NCBI GenBank assembly: GCA_003667245.1
Contig: RCNN01000460.1
Coordinates: 1-11,382, forward strand
Reading direction: 5' to 3'
DNA: 11,382 nucleotides
Source of the DNA: Heterostelium multicystogenum
Lineage: Eukaryota; Evosea; Eumycetozoa; Acytosteliales; Acytosteliaceae
Shown here: piece by piece, positions 1 through 8,573 of the stretch
Numbering within the stretch: the first letter of the stretch is position 1
Layout of the letters: each line of letters begins with the position of its first letter
The notes under the pieces: model-generated
Told to the model about the DNA's origin: nothing
Databases searched by the model: none
What the model saw: only the letters and a program-made list of their open reading frames with translations
Made by a program: the position numbers and the translations under genes

Positions 1-111
1 TTTCTGCTGGACTGGGCATTCGATTCTGCGGGCCGCGCAAGGAGTTGTTAACAACGCGGTCAAGCGGGGGTTTTAAAGTAGGTACAACAACCTGATGAGG
101 AGACGCGGGCC

Positions 112-286
112 ATGTCCTTGCAAAACAGCAGCAACGCCAAAAATTCAAGTGATCCGCCAACCGCAGCAGTTGCCTTGCTCGTACATCGACGCTCAGGGCC
201 GCGAAGTGCAAATCACCGAAGAAATGATCCAGAGCGCGTGCGCCGAACTGGAACAGAAATTGGTCAAGCCTGCCAAGCGAGGCTGA
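112..286 (+). CDS. Small conserved hypothetical protein (PA1571-like), one frameshift
   Basis: Short gene of unknown function. The ATG at 112 is preceded by an AGGAG ribosome site at 98-102, nine bases upstream. The first codons read MSLQNSSNAK; the frame is then lost at an A run (AAAAA, about 132-136) and continues one frame over as IQVIRQPQQLPCSYIDAQGR, ending with a TGA at 284-286. Removing one A gives a 57-residue protein with no signal peptide or membrane segment and a charged C-terminal half (EEMIQSACAELEQKLVKPAKRG region). From memory this resembles the small Pseudomonas protein family named after PA1571; no function is known to me. It stands alone, followed at once by a terminator and facing pdxB. 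The extra A is most simply a sequencing error, because the residues on both sides fit one protein. Confidence 0.72.
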
Positions 287-303
287 TTCGCCCACGCTCT
301 CTT

Positions 304-331
304 AAACCCGCCTTGATGGCCGGGTTTTTTT
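304..331 (+). terminator. Rho-independent terminator between the small gene and pdxB
   Basis: AACCCG (305-310) pairs with CGGGTT around a short loop, with an adjacent CC/GG pair and one bulged base, followed by a run of seven Ts on the + strand. It lies 18 bases after the stop of the small gene. On the - strand the stem follows the pdxB stop but is trailed by only three Ts, so it may also end pdxB transcription, less efficiently. Confidence 0.75.
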
Positions 332-336
332 ATGCC

Positions 337-1492
337 TCAGATTGCCTGTGCGCCCAATGCTGCCACGATTGCTCGACAAGGCGGCAGACTCGCCGTTGAT
401 CCGCACTTTCAAAGCCGTCAATCTCACGCCGCATCGGGGTAGTGCTTGCGCAATAGGTCGAAGGCCTTGCGCTGCTCATCACACTGTGCCTACCAGGCTG
501 CGGCGGAAAATCCGCGTCATCACGGCGCGGGTCGTACACGCTGCGGCACAGGGTCGCCAAGGGCCCAGGCGGATCGGTATTGGCATTGAGGCTGACTTCG
601 GCCAGCCACGGCTCCGGCAGCAAGTCGCTCAATTGACAATCGTTCGGTCCTGACCAAGATGCCGGCAAAACGCCTGATAGATCTGCGCCGTGCCGCGCTG
701 CTTGCCGTCCAGGGCTGTAAGCCGGCGATATGCGGGGTGGCCAGCACACACAGGTCGGCCAGGTTCGACGTCCACCTGCGGCTCGCCTTCCCACACAATC
801 CAGCACGGCCTGCAGGTTCTTCGCGGCGCCAGCAGCACCTCCTTGAGGGCTGCGTTGTCCACCACCGGGCCGCGGCTGGCGTTGATCAGCCAGGCACCGG
901 GCTTGAGCTGGTTGAGGCGCTCGCGGTCGAACAAGTGCCAGGTGGAGCCGTTGCCGGATTTGTTCAGCGGCGTGTTGCAGACTGATCACATTCGCACTGC
1001 TCGACGATCTGCTCCAGGCTGACGTAATCACCGTCCTCGGCGATCTGCCGGGGCGGGTCGCACACCAGCACGTTCCAGCCCAACGCCTTGAGCACCTTGA
1101 CCAGACGCCCCCGGGACTTCACCGGCACCCACCACACCGTAGGTGCGCTGGGCCAGGTCGGCGCCTTCGATCTCGGCCAGGGTCAGCAGGCTGCCCAGCA
1201 CATAGTCGACCACGCACGGGCATTGCATGCCGGGCGCTGGACCACTGGATGCCGGCGCGCTGGAAGTAATCGAGGTCGAGTGATCAGTGCCGATGGTGCA
1301 GGTGCCGACAAACCGCACCGGCGTGCCTTGGAGCAAGGCACGGGTGACGTTGGTCACCGAACGCACCAGCAGCACATCGGCCTGTTCGATCGGTCGCGCG
1401 GTCGATGGACCGGCCCGGAACCCGGCGAATCTCGCCGAATCCTTCGAAGAAGCATCGAGCAGCGGGATATTTTCGTCGGCAACAATCAGCAT
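337..1492 (-). CDS. pdxB: Erythronate-4-phosphate dehydrogenase PdxB, many frameshifts
   Basis: PdxB is the cytoplasmic NAD-dependent enzyme that oxidises 4-phosphoerythronate, the second step of DXP-dependent pyridoxal phosphate synthesis. The start at 1492 gives [14 protein letters not shown], the family N-terminus. Further on, in shifting frames, come [14 protein letters not shown] and [13 protein letters not shown], then [17 protein letters not shown] and the Rossmann segment YGVVGAGEV. After these come [20 protein letters not shown] and NAALKEVLL, typical of D-2-hydroxyacid dehydrogenases, then [40 protein letters not shown], and [18 protein letters not shown] with [12 protein letters not shown] of the PdxB-specific C-terminal domain. 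With two inserted bases allowed for, the C-terminus ends ALGAQAI at a TGA complementary to 337-339. Length fits the usual 380 or so residues. At least ten indels break the frame, starting near 1453, making this the most damaged gene here. It is divergent from the MATE gene. Confidence 0.88.
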
Positions 1493-1535
1493 GGCAGGCT
1501 CCTTTCGCGATCAAGCAGTGTACAGCGGTTTTCCT

Positions 1536-1678
1536 TGTGGCGAGGGAGCTTGCTCCCGCTGGAAGTGCGCAGCGCTTCCAAATGCAGAGCGCACAGTGTT
1601 GTTTTTCACGCATACGTGCATCGGTTGCCCGTTATGGGCTCTATGCGCAGCCCAGCGGGAGCAAGCTCCCTCGCCACA
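1536..1678. repeat. Inverted pair of REP elements (REPIN-like)
   Basis: A 27-base element at 1536-1562 (beginning TGTGGCGAGGGAGCTTGCTC) is repeated exactly, in reverse complement, at 1652-1678. The 89-base spacer holds a further hairpin, GGAAGTG paired with CGCTTCC at 1561-1579. Each arm is itself a short imperfect palindrome around GAGCTTGCTC, the REP form common in intergenic regions of fluorescens-group Pseudomonas. The pair sits between divergent pdxB and the MATE gene, and fills much of the 324 bases between their starts. No REP-associated transposase gene is in the window. Confidence 0.85.
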
Positions 1679-1749
1679 GCAAGCCGCCCTCGCTCGACAC
1701 AAAACGCTGCATTGCGCGGGGATGTGTTTACAAATCCACAACACAGTTT

Positions 1750-1779
1750 TTTCCTGACCAACACGTCAAGGCGTAGAAT
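1750..1779 (+). promoter_or_regulatory. Possible sigma-70 promoter for the MATE gene
   Basis: TAGAAT at 1774-1779 matches five of six bases of the -10 consensus and is flanked by GCG on each side, as often seen in Pseudomonas promoters. Upstream, the -35 is weak (TTTCCT at 1750-1755, spacer 18). It lies 38 bases before the proposed GTG start. This is inference from motif likeness only. Confidence 0.3.
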
Positions 1780-1816
1780 GCGCCGTTCCTGCGCTCCCCT
1801 ATCGGACATCTTGTAC

Positions 1817-3219
1817 GTGAACACTGCCACACAACCACCACCGCCCTTTCTCGCCCCCCGGCCGTCAGCTTCAGACTGAAGTGCGCGCAACCTGCTGGCC
1901 CTGGCGCTGCCGATCATGATCGGGCAAAACTGGCGACCACCGCCATGGGGTCGTCCGATGCCGTGATGGCCGGGGCGTGTCAGCTCCCGAGACCTGGCGG
2001 CGGTCGCCCTGGGCAACTCCATCTGGATCCCGGTGTACCTGCTGATGACCGGCACCCTGTTGGCCACCACGCCGAAAGTCGCCCAGCGCTTTGGCGCCGG
2101 CACCCACGGTGAAATCGGCCCGCTGGTGCGCCAGTCGATGTGGCTGGCACTGGTGGTGGGAATTACCGCGCTGCTGTTTGCTGATCAGCGCCGAACCGAT
2201 CCTGCACCTGATGAAGGTCGATCCCGAGTTGATCAAGCCCTGCATGGGCTACCTGCACGGCATCGCTTCGGGCATTGCCGGCCATTGCGTTGTATTACGT
2301 TCTGCGCTGCTTCAGCGACGGGCTGGGCCGAACGCGGCCGAGCATGGTCATGGGCCTGTGCGGGCTGGCGCTGAATATTTCGCTGAACTATGTGTTCATC
2401 TACGGCCACTTCGGCGTGCCGGCCATGGGCGGCATCGGTTGCGGCTGGGCCACGGCGATCGTGATGTGGGTGATGATGCTTGGCCTGGCCGCCTGGACCC
2501 GCTGGGCACCGGTGTATCAGAGCAGCGAGCTGTTCAAGCGCTTTGACTGGCCGCAATGGTCGGTGATCAAGCGTGTGTTGAGCATTGGCTTGCCCATCGG
2601 GATCGCGGTGTTTGCCGAGTCGAGCATTTTTGCGGTGATCGCGCTGCTGATCGGCAGCCTCGGTGCCACGGTGGTGGCCGGACACCAGATCGCGCTGAAC
2701 TTCAGCTCGCTGGTGTTCATGATCCCCTACTCCCTGAGCATGGCGGTCACCGTGCGCGTGGGCCAGGCCCTGGGCCGTGGCGAACCCCGTGAGGCGCGCT
2801 TTGCCGCAGGTGTCGGAATGGGCACCGCGTTGGTGTATGCCTGCCTGTCCTGCAGCCTGATGCTGCTGTTTCGCGAACAGATCGCCACCATCTACACCCA
2901 GGATCCGCTGGTGATCCAGGTGGCGGCGATGCTGATTGTGTTTGCGGCGCTGTTTCAGTTCTCGGACGCGATCCAGGTCACGGCCGCCGGCGCACTACGT
3001 GGTTACCAGGACACTCGGGTGACCATGGTGCTGACGTTGTTTGCGTATTGGGGCGTGGGCTTGCCGGTGGGCTACGCGCTGGGGCTGACCGAGTGGCTGG
3101 GCCAGGCCCGAGGCCCGAGCGGCTTGTGGCAGGGGCTGATCGTGGGCCTGAGCTGTGCCGCGGCGATGTTGGTGATCCGCCTGGTGCGCAGCGCACGCAA
3201 GCGGATTCGCCGGGCTTAA
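1817..3219 (+). CDS. MATE-family multidrug efflux transporter (NorM/PmpM-like), frameshifted in its 5' third
   Basis: Inner-membrane antiporter that exports drugs or other cationic compounds in exchange for Na+ or H+; substrates cannot be told from sequence. The GTG at 1817 gives [13 protein letters not shown], but no clear ribosome site precedes it, so the start is uncertain. In broken frames follow [36 protein letters not shown] and [20 protein letters not shown], the N-terminal MatE half. From about 2275 the frame is clean to the stop, covering the second half with [60 protein letters not shown] and [18 protein letters not shown]. Repaired length would be about 465 residues, normal for the family and for 12 membrane helices. 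At least six indels lie before 2280, for example an extra T near 2177 and an extra G near 2278. The stop overlaps that of tusA. Confidence 0.88.
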
Positions 3220-3467
3220 GCCGATTTCTTGCGGATCCAGTATAGGTAAGTACCGGCCTGTTCCTGCTGGTCCACCAGTTCATGGTCGAGAAACACGCAG
3301 AACTTGGGGATGTCGCGACGGGTCGACGGATCGGTCGCGATTACCTTGAGCAAGCCTCCGGGCGCCAGGTCGCGGATGTGCTGGTGCAGCATCATCACTG
3401 GCTCCGGGCAGTTGAGGCCGGTGGCGTCGAGGACGGCATCGACGGGTAAATCAGGGGTCAGGCTCAT
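3216..3467 (-). CDS. tusA: Sulfurtransferase TusA (SirA/YhhP family), intact
   Basis: Small cytoplasmic sulfur carrier. In E. coli TusA takes persulfide sulfur from the cysteine desulfurase IscS and passes it to TusBCD for the 2-thio modification of tRNA wobble uridines; it also feeds sulfur to other pathways. The protein is 83 residues, the usual size. The signature [20 protein letters not shown] (residues 13-32) holds the CPxP motif with the catalytic Cys20. It ends with the family's beta-strand region ([20 protein letters not shown]). The start at 3467 has an AGGAG site at 3474-3478 on the + coordinates, six bases away. This is the only complete gene in the window with an unbroken frame. 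It lies 106 bases downstream of rlmM on the same strand, with a REP between them, and its TAA overlaps that of the convergent MATE gene. Confidence 0.95.
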   Translation of the reverse strand: MSLTPDLPVDAVLDATGLNCPEPVMMLHQHIRDLAPGGLLKVIATDPSTRRDIPKFCVFLDHELVDQQEQAGTYLYWIRKKSA

Positions 3468-3539
3468 GGTTTACTCCTAAACAGGCCGGCATTTTAACGG
3501 TAACGCGGGGCGCCAGGTAGCCAGCGGCGCCTCGGTTTT

Positions 3540-3563
3540 TTCGCGAGCAAGCTCGCTCCTACA
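3540..3563. repeat. Single REP element between rlmM and tusA
   Basis: A 24-base element with the core GCGAGCAAGCTCGC, a perfect stem of six bases around two, followed by TCCTACA. On the - strand it reads TGTAGGAGCGAGC and onward, the most common REP type in fluorescens-group genomes. It begins about 10 bases after the rlmM stop. It could fold in the rlmM-tusA transcript, but no T run follows on that strand, so it is not a standard terminator. Confidence 0.8.
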
Positions 3564-3573
3564 TGAGCAGCGT

Positions 3574-4650
3574 TTACCGGGCCTTTGGCTTCTTCACATC
3601 CAACCGGCGCAAATGGCAGGTCACTTCTTCACGGTCGTGGTACAGCTGCTTGCAGCCGATCTCCACCCGGATGCCACGTTCCTTGAAGCCTTCCGCGATG
3701 CGTTCAAGCAGGCGCTTCACTTCGGCATAACGCTGCTTCATCGGCAACTTCAGGTTGACCACTGCTTCGCGGCAATGTCCCTCGCCGATCCAGGTTTCCA
3801 ACAGGGCCGCATTGCGCGCCGGTTTTCTCGACGATGTCGCAGACCATCCAGTCCACCGGCTGCTTGGGGGTGTAGATAAAGCCGTCGGCCATCAAGTGCT
3901 GCACCAGCCCGGTGTCCATCAGGCTTTCGGCCATCGGGCCGTTGTCGATGGCGGTCACCAGCATGCCGCGGTTGACCAGTTGCCAGGTCCAGCCGCCAGG
4001 CGCTGCGCCGAGGTCGACGCCGGTCATGTCGCTGTGCAGGCGCTCGTCCCACTGGTCTCGGGGGATAAAGTGGTGCCAGGCCTCTTCCAGCTTCAAGGTC
4101 GAGCGGCTTGGCGCGTCCCGCGGGAATTTGAGGCCGCGGGATGCCCATCGGCCACATGGCCGAGTTGTTCGACTCGGCCAGGCCCATGAACACTTCGCGG
4201 CCGCTCTTGAAGGTCAACAGCAGGCGCGGCTTGCTGGCGTCTTCCACCAGTTTGCCGGCGGCCATCAGCGCCTTGCGCAAGTGAACTTCGAATTTCTTGC
4301 AGAAGTTCGACAGCTCCTTGCCGTCATTGGTGTCGACCATTTCCAGCCACAGGCTGCCGCACACCGGGAAATCCCGCAGGTGCGCGAGGATCACGCTGAT
4401 ACGGTCGGTTTCCGGCAAGTCGATGAACACCCCGCGCGCCCACTGCCTCGGGAAGATCAGCTCGGCAAAGCGTTGGCCGCGCATCAGGCGCTGGGCGCCG
4501 TCTTCTTCGGTGCAGACAAATTCGGCGCAGGCGCTGCCGGTCTTGGCCTTGGCATAGCCCGAAACGTTCAGGCGTGCGGCGTGTTCCGCGATCTCGGAAC
4601 AGACTTCGCCTTCAAAAACCCGGGCGGCAGTGCATAAAAAGGGTGTTCAT
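3574..4650 (-). CDS. rlmM: 23S rRNA C2498 2'-O-methyltransferase RlmM, three frameshifts
   Basis: RlmM uses S-adenosylmethionine to methylate the ribose of C2498 in 23S rRNA. The start at 4650 has an AGGAGA site just upstream and gives [12 protein letters not shown]. The N-terminal half is the THUMP-containing RNA-binding region ([40 protein letters not shown]). The methyltransferase half follows, with the SAM-binding motif [15 protein letters not shown], then [11 protein letters not shown] and [15 protein letters not shown], which supply catalytic Asp and Lys, and the C-terminus [20 protein letters not shown]. Three one-base insertions explain every break: in A 4614-4618, near 4132, and in T 3823-3826. 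Correcting for them gives 357 residues, the usual size. It diverges from acnA and may be cotranscribed with tusA. Confidence 0.93.
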
Positions 4651-4730
4651 CAACTCTCCTGGATCACGGGCTTGCTATAGCGCAATGCCTGTCATGAAAA
4701 CGCGCGCATGATAGCCGAGTTCGGAACCTT

Positions 4731-4834
4731 GGACTTATTGATAGAGTCCAGTAATTAGCCAGCTACTTAAAACAGGGCTAATTTGTAAGCTCTGTTCGTC
4801 CCGTCAGGTCCGTAGCCGTGCGGACCATAAGGAG
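4731..4834 (+). promoter_or_regulatory. acnA leader with several inverted repeats and the ribosome site
   Basis: The 191 bases between rlmM and acnA hold several stems. GGACT (4731-4735) can pair with AGTCC (4745-4749). AATTAGCC (4753-4760) pairs perfectly with GGCTAATT (4776-4783). AACAGGGCT (4771-4779) pairs with AGCTCTGTT (4788-4796) with one G-U pair. GGTCCGTA (4807-4814) pairs with TGCGGACC (4819-4826) around GCCG, also with one G-U pair. The second and third share 4776-4779 and so exclude each other. The last stem ends two bases before the AAGGAG ribosome site at 4829-4834. No promoter could be placed with confidence. A regulatory role is inferred from the pairing only. Confidence 0.4.
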
Positions 4835-4841
4835 TCATGTA

Positions 4842-7040
4842 ATGTCATCCCTGATAGTCTGAGAACCCTTAAAACCTTACAGATCGACGACAAGACCTAT
4901 CACTACTTCAGCCTGCCGAAGCCGCCAAGAGCCTGGGTGATCTGGACAAGCTGCCGATGTCCCTCAAGGTGCTGCTGGAAAACCTGCTGCGCTGGGAAGA
5001 CGAAAAAAGACCGTCACCGGCGCCGACCTCAAGGCCATTGCCGCCTGGCTCAAGGAGCGCCGCTCCGACCGCGAGATCCAATACCGCCCGCCCGGGTGCT
5101 GATGCAAGACTTTACCGGCGTGCCCGCCGTGGTCGACCTGGCCGCCATGCGCGCCGCCGTGGCCAAGGCCGGCGGTGACCCGCAACGCATCAACCCGCTG
5201 TCACCGGTGGACCTGGTGATCGACCACTCGGTGATGGTCGACAAGTTCGCCACCACCGGCGCCTTCCAGGAAAACGTCGACATCGAAATGCAGCGCAACG
5301 GCGAACGCTACGCCTTCCTGCGCTGGGGTCAGAGCGCCTTCGACAACTTCAGCGTAGTGCCACCGGGCACCGGCATCTGTCACCAGGTCAACCTGGAATA
5401 CCTCGGCCGCACCGTGTGGACCAAGGATGAAGACGGCCGCACCTATGCCTTCCCCGACACCCTGGTCGGCACCGACTCCCACACCACCATGATCAACGGC
5501 CTCGGCGTATTGGGCTGGGGCGTGGGCGGGATCGAAGCGGAAGCCGCGATGCTCGGGCAGCCGGTGTCGATGCTGATCCCGGAAGTGATCGGCTTCAAGC
5601 TCACTGGCAAGCTGAAAGAAGGCATCACCGCCACTGACCTGGTGCTGACCGTCACCCAGATGCTGCGTAAAAAGGGCGTGGTCGGCAAATTTGTCGAGTT
5701 CTATGGCGACGGCCTGGCAGATCTGCCACTGGCCGACCGCGCCACCATCGCCAACATGGCCCCGGAGTACGGCGCCACCTGTGGCTTCTTCCCGGTGGAT
5801 GAAGTAACCCTGGACTACCTGCGCCTGTCGGGCCGTCCTGCAGAAACCGTCAAACTGGTGGAGGCCTACACCAAGGCCCAGGGCTGTGGCGCAATGCAGG
5901 TCAGGAGCCGATCTTTACCGACAGCCTGGCGCTGGACATGGCCAGCGTCGAAGCCAGCCTGGCCGGGCCTAAACGTCCGCAAGACCGTGTCTCACTGCCT
6001 AACGTCGGCCAGGCCTTCAGCGATTTCCTCGACCTGCAATTCAAACCCACCAACAAGGAAGAAGGCCGCCTGGAAAGCGAAGGCGGCGGCGGTGTTGCGG
6101 TGGGCAACGCCGACCTGATCGGTGAAGCCGACTACGACTTCGAAGGCCAGACCTATCGCCTGAAAAAACGGCGCGGTGGTGATCGCGGCCATTACCTCCT
6201 GCACCAACACCTCCAACCCGAGCGTGATGATGGCGGCGGGCCTGGTGGCGAAAAAAGGCCGTGGAGAAAGGACTGAAGAGCAAGCCCTGGGTGAAAACCT
6301 CCCTGGCGCCGGGCTCCAAAGTCGTGACTGATTACTACAAAGCGGCAGGCTTGACCCAATACCTCGACAAGCTGGGCTTCGACCTGGTGGGTTATGGCTG
6401 CACCACCTGTATCGGCAACTCCGGGCCGCTGCCCGAGCCGATCGAAAAAGCTATCCAGAAAGCCGACCTGGCCGTGGCCTCGGTGCTCTCGGGCAACCGT
6501 AACTTCGAAGGCCGGGTGCATCCCCTGGTGAAAACCAACTGGCTGGCCTCCCCGCCCCTCGTGGTGGCCTATGCCCTGGCCGGCACCGTGCGCATGGACA
6601 TCAGCAGCGAACCACTGGGCACCGGCTCTGACGGAAAACCTGTGTACCTGCGGGACATCTGGCCCAGCAGCAAGGAAATCGCCGACGCCGTTTGCGCAAG
6701 TCAGCACCCAGATGTTCCACAAGGAATACGCCGAGGTGTTTGCCGGTGATGAACAGTGGCAGGCCATTGAAGTGCCGCAGGCTGCGACCTACGTGTGGCA
6801 GAAGGACTCCACTACATCCAGCACCCACCGTTCTTCGACGACATCGGCGGCCCGCTGCCGGTGATCGAAGACGTCAAGGGCGCCAATGTGCTGGCACTGC
6901 TGGGGGACTCGGTGACCACCGACCACATCTCCCCTGCCGGCAATATCAAGACCGACAGCCCGGCGGGCAAATACCTGCGCGAGCAAGGCGTCGAACCGCG
7001 GGACTTCAACTCCTACGGCTCGCGTCGCGGCAACCATGAA

Positions 7041-7073
<33 letters not shown>

Positions 7074-7583
7074 ATCCGCAACGAAATGCTCGGCGGCGAG
7101 GAAGGCGGCAACACGATCTACATCCCTACCGGCGAGAAAATGCCGATCTACGACGCCGCCATGAAATACCAGGCCTCGGGCACCCCGCTGGTGGTGATCG
7201 CCGGCCAGGAATACGGCACCGGCTCAAGCCGTGACTGGGCGGCCAAGGGCACCAACCTGCTGGGGGTCAAGGCGGTGATCGCCGAGAGTTTCGAGCGGAT
7301 TCACCGTTCCAACCTGGTGGGCATGGGCGTGCTGCCCCTGCAGTTCAAGCTGGACCAGAACCGCAAGGCACTCAAGCTGACCGGCAAGGAGAAGATCGAC
7401 ATCCTCGGGCTGACCCACGCCGAGATCGAGCCACGCATGAACCTGACGCTGGTGATCACCCGTGAGGATGGCAGCAGCGAGAAGGTCGAAGTGCTGTGCC
7501 GCATCGACACCCTCAATGAGGTCGAGTACTTCAAGGCCGGCGGGATCCTGCACTACGTGTTGCGGCAGTTGATTGCCTCGTAA
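4842..7583 (+). CDS. acnA: Aconitate hydratase A (AcnA), about nine frameshifts
   Basis: Cytoplasmic 4Fe-4S enzyme that interconverts citrate and isocitrate in the TCA and glyoxylate cycles. The ATG at 4842 follows AAGGAG (4829-4834) by seven bases and gives MSSL, then [19 protein letters not shown] after a one-base loss. Seen in order: [60 protein letters not shown], then the three cluster cysteines, one in [14 protein letters not shown] (about 6200-6240) and two in [15 protein letters not shown] (about 6393-6437). The swivel domain carries [13 protein letters not shown] and [14 protein letters not shown]. The span of 914 codons matches AcnA rather than the differently ordered AcnB. Indels lie near 4853, 4916, 5003-5008, 5090, 5884, 6163-6168, 6251-6256, 6691-6693 and 6812; 5101-5880 and 6815-7583 are clean. 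Aconitase genes are known to be lowered by PrrF small RNAs in P. aeruginosa under iron limitation; no such site was established here. Confidence 0.96.
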
Positions 7584-7600
7584 CTGACACGCGCTACCCA

Positions 7601-7635
7601 AAAACACCGCCTTCCCTGGCGGTGTTTTCATTTTT
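7601..7635 (+). terminator. Rho-independent terminator of acnA
   Basis: AAAACACCGCC (7601-7611) pairs perfectly over 11 bases with GGCGGTGTTTT (7618-7628) around a six-base loop, followed by CATTTTT. It lies 17 bases after the acnA stop. The A-rich left flank could also serve the opposite strand, but no gene runs that way here. Confidence 0.9.
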
Positions 7636-7659
7636 ACCGTCGGTGACGCTCGGTATACT
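7631..7659 (+). promoter_or_regulatory. Possible sigma-70 promoter for the CPBP protease gene
   Basis: TATACT at 7654-7659 matches five of six -10 bases. TTTTTA at 7631-7636 is a weak -35 at 17-base spacing. The site lies 37 bases before the ATG and directly after the acnA terminator, which would make the downstream gene independently transcribed. Placement is inferred from motif likeness. Confidence 0.4.
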
Positions 7660-7695
7660 GCCGCCCTCAGATTTTGACTGTCACAAGGATTCCCC

Positions 7696-8488
7696 ATGCT
7701 TGCATTGCCATGGCTGTACCTGGCGCTTCTTTCCATCGGCTATGTACTTGCCTTGAGCTACGGGCAATTGGGGTTAATGGCGGCGCTTTCCGTCGCCATG
7801 CTGCTGTTGGCCGGGTTTGCCGTGCGGCAACAGCGAAACCCGTGGGTACGCTATCTGGGCCACGGGCTGTTTATCGTGCTGGCGCTGGGGCTGGCGATGC
7901 ATTGGCTGCCGGGGTTCTACAACGGTCGCGGGATCGCCCCGCAGCGCTTTACGGACGACGCCGTGCCTTTCTCGATGTACCTGAACCAGGACAAGCCGCT
8001 GATTGGCTTCTGGCTGCTGCTGGCCTGCCCGTGGATTGTTGCGCGCCGGTCCCCTGCGCCTGTCGATCTATGCCACCGCCCTGGCGTTGACACTGACGGC
8101 GATTGCCGCCCTGGGCGGCGCTGCGTTGCTGGGCGTCATCAGTTGGGCCCCGAAGTGGCCGGAGCAGGCCTGGCTGTGGGTGTTGAATAACCTGCTGCTG
8201 GTGACCCTGGTGGAGGAAGCGCTGTTCCGCGGTTATATCCAGGGCGGCCTGAGCCGACGGTTCAAGCAATTGCCCTATGGTGAAAACCTCGCCCTGCTGT
8301 TGGCCGCCCTGCTGTTCGGCCTGGTACACCTGGGCGCAGGCTGGCAGTGGACCCTGCTGGCGACCATCGCAGGCCTGGGCTACGGCCTGGCGTATCGCTT
8401 TGGCGGATTGGGCGCGGCGATCGTTACGCACTTCGGGCTGAACCTGCTGCATTTCGGGTTGTTTACCTATCCGATGCTGGCGGGCTGA
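7696..8488 (+). CDS. CPBP-family intramembrane glutamic endopeptidase (Abi/CAAX-like), one frameshift
   Basis: Integral membrane protein of the CPBP family (relatives of CAAX prenyl protease Rce1 and bacteriocin-immunity Abi proteins). Substrate is unknown. The ATG at 7696 has AAGGA at 7685-7689. Several hydrophobic segments are visible, beginning at the N-terminus (LALPWLYLALLSIGYVLAL) and continuing through LGHGLFIVLALGLAM and ALTLTAIAALGGAALLGVI. The three family motifs are intact: EEALFRG (EExxxR), FGLVH (FxxxH) and HFGLN (HxxxN), which provide the catalytic Glu and His residues. One extra base near 8042-8052, after CPWIVAR, breaks the frame; without it the product is 263 residues. It sits between acnA and aer, 85 bases upstream of aer on the same strand. 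The family is certain from the motifs, but a role in protein processing is only inferred. Confidence 0.88.
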
Positions 8489-8517
8489 GGCTGCGCCGAT
8501 TGTTGCAAAAAATAAGT

Positions 8518-8544
8518 TAAATAAAACCCCGCGACGGTCGACAA
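8518..8544 (+). promoter_or_regulatory. Possible FliA (sigma-28) promoter for aer
   Basis: TAAA (8518-8521), 15 bases, then GTCGACAA (8537-8544). The sigma-28 consensus is TAAA-N15-GCCGATAA, so the -35 core and the spacing fit and the -10 matches six of eight bases. It ends 29 bases before the aer ATG. FliA control is known for aer in E. coli and for many chemoreceptor genes; here it is a motif-based inference. Confidence 0.38.
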
Positions 8545-8573
8545 CCTGTCAAAGCCTTGCGGATTGAACAATC

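Noticed and set aside
337..1492. pdxB as a true pseudogene
   Set aside because: It has the most breaks, but residues on both sides remain conserved and the same indel type affects all neighbours, so error is more likely than decay. Not excluded.
1088..1879. Open frame of 263 codons on + opposite pdxB
   Set aside because: It is antisense to recognisable pdxB, with low-complexity Arg/Ala/Gly-rich composition and no motif; typical of high-G+C shadow frames.
3912..4637. Open frame of 241 codons on + opposite rlmM
   Set aside because: Antisense to clear RlmM sequence, including the SAM-binding motif; the product resembles no family.
5003..6256. A6G runs in acnA (5003-5009, 6251-6257) as programmed frameshift sites
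   Set aside because: A AAA AAG is a known slippery heptamer, but bacterial aconitases need no frameshift, no stimulatory structure was seen, and the same gene is broken at many non-slippery places.
6192..6767. Open frame of 191 codons on - opposite acnA
   Set aside because: Antisense to the cluster-binding cysteine region of aconitase; a shadow frame.
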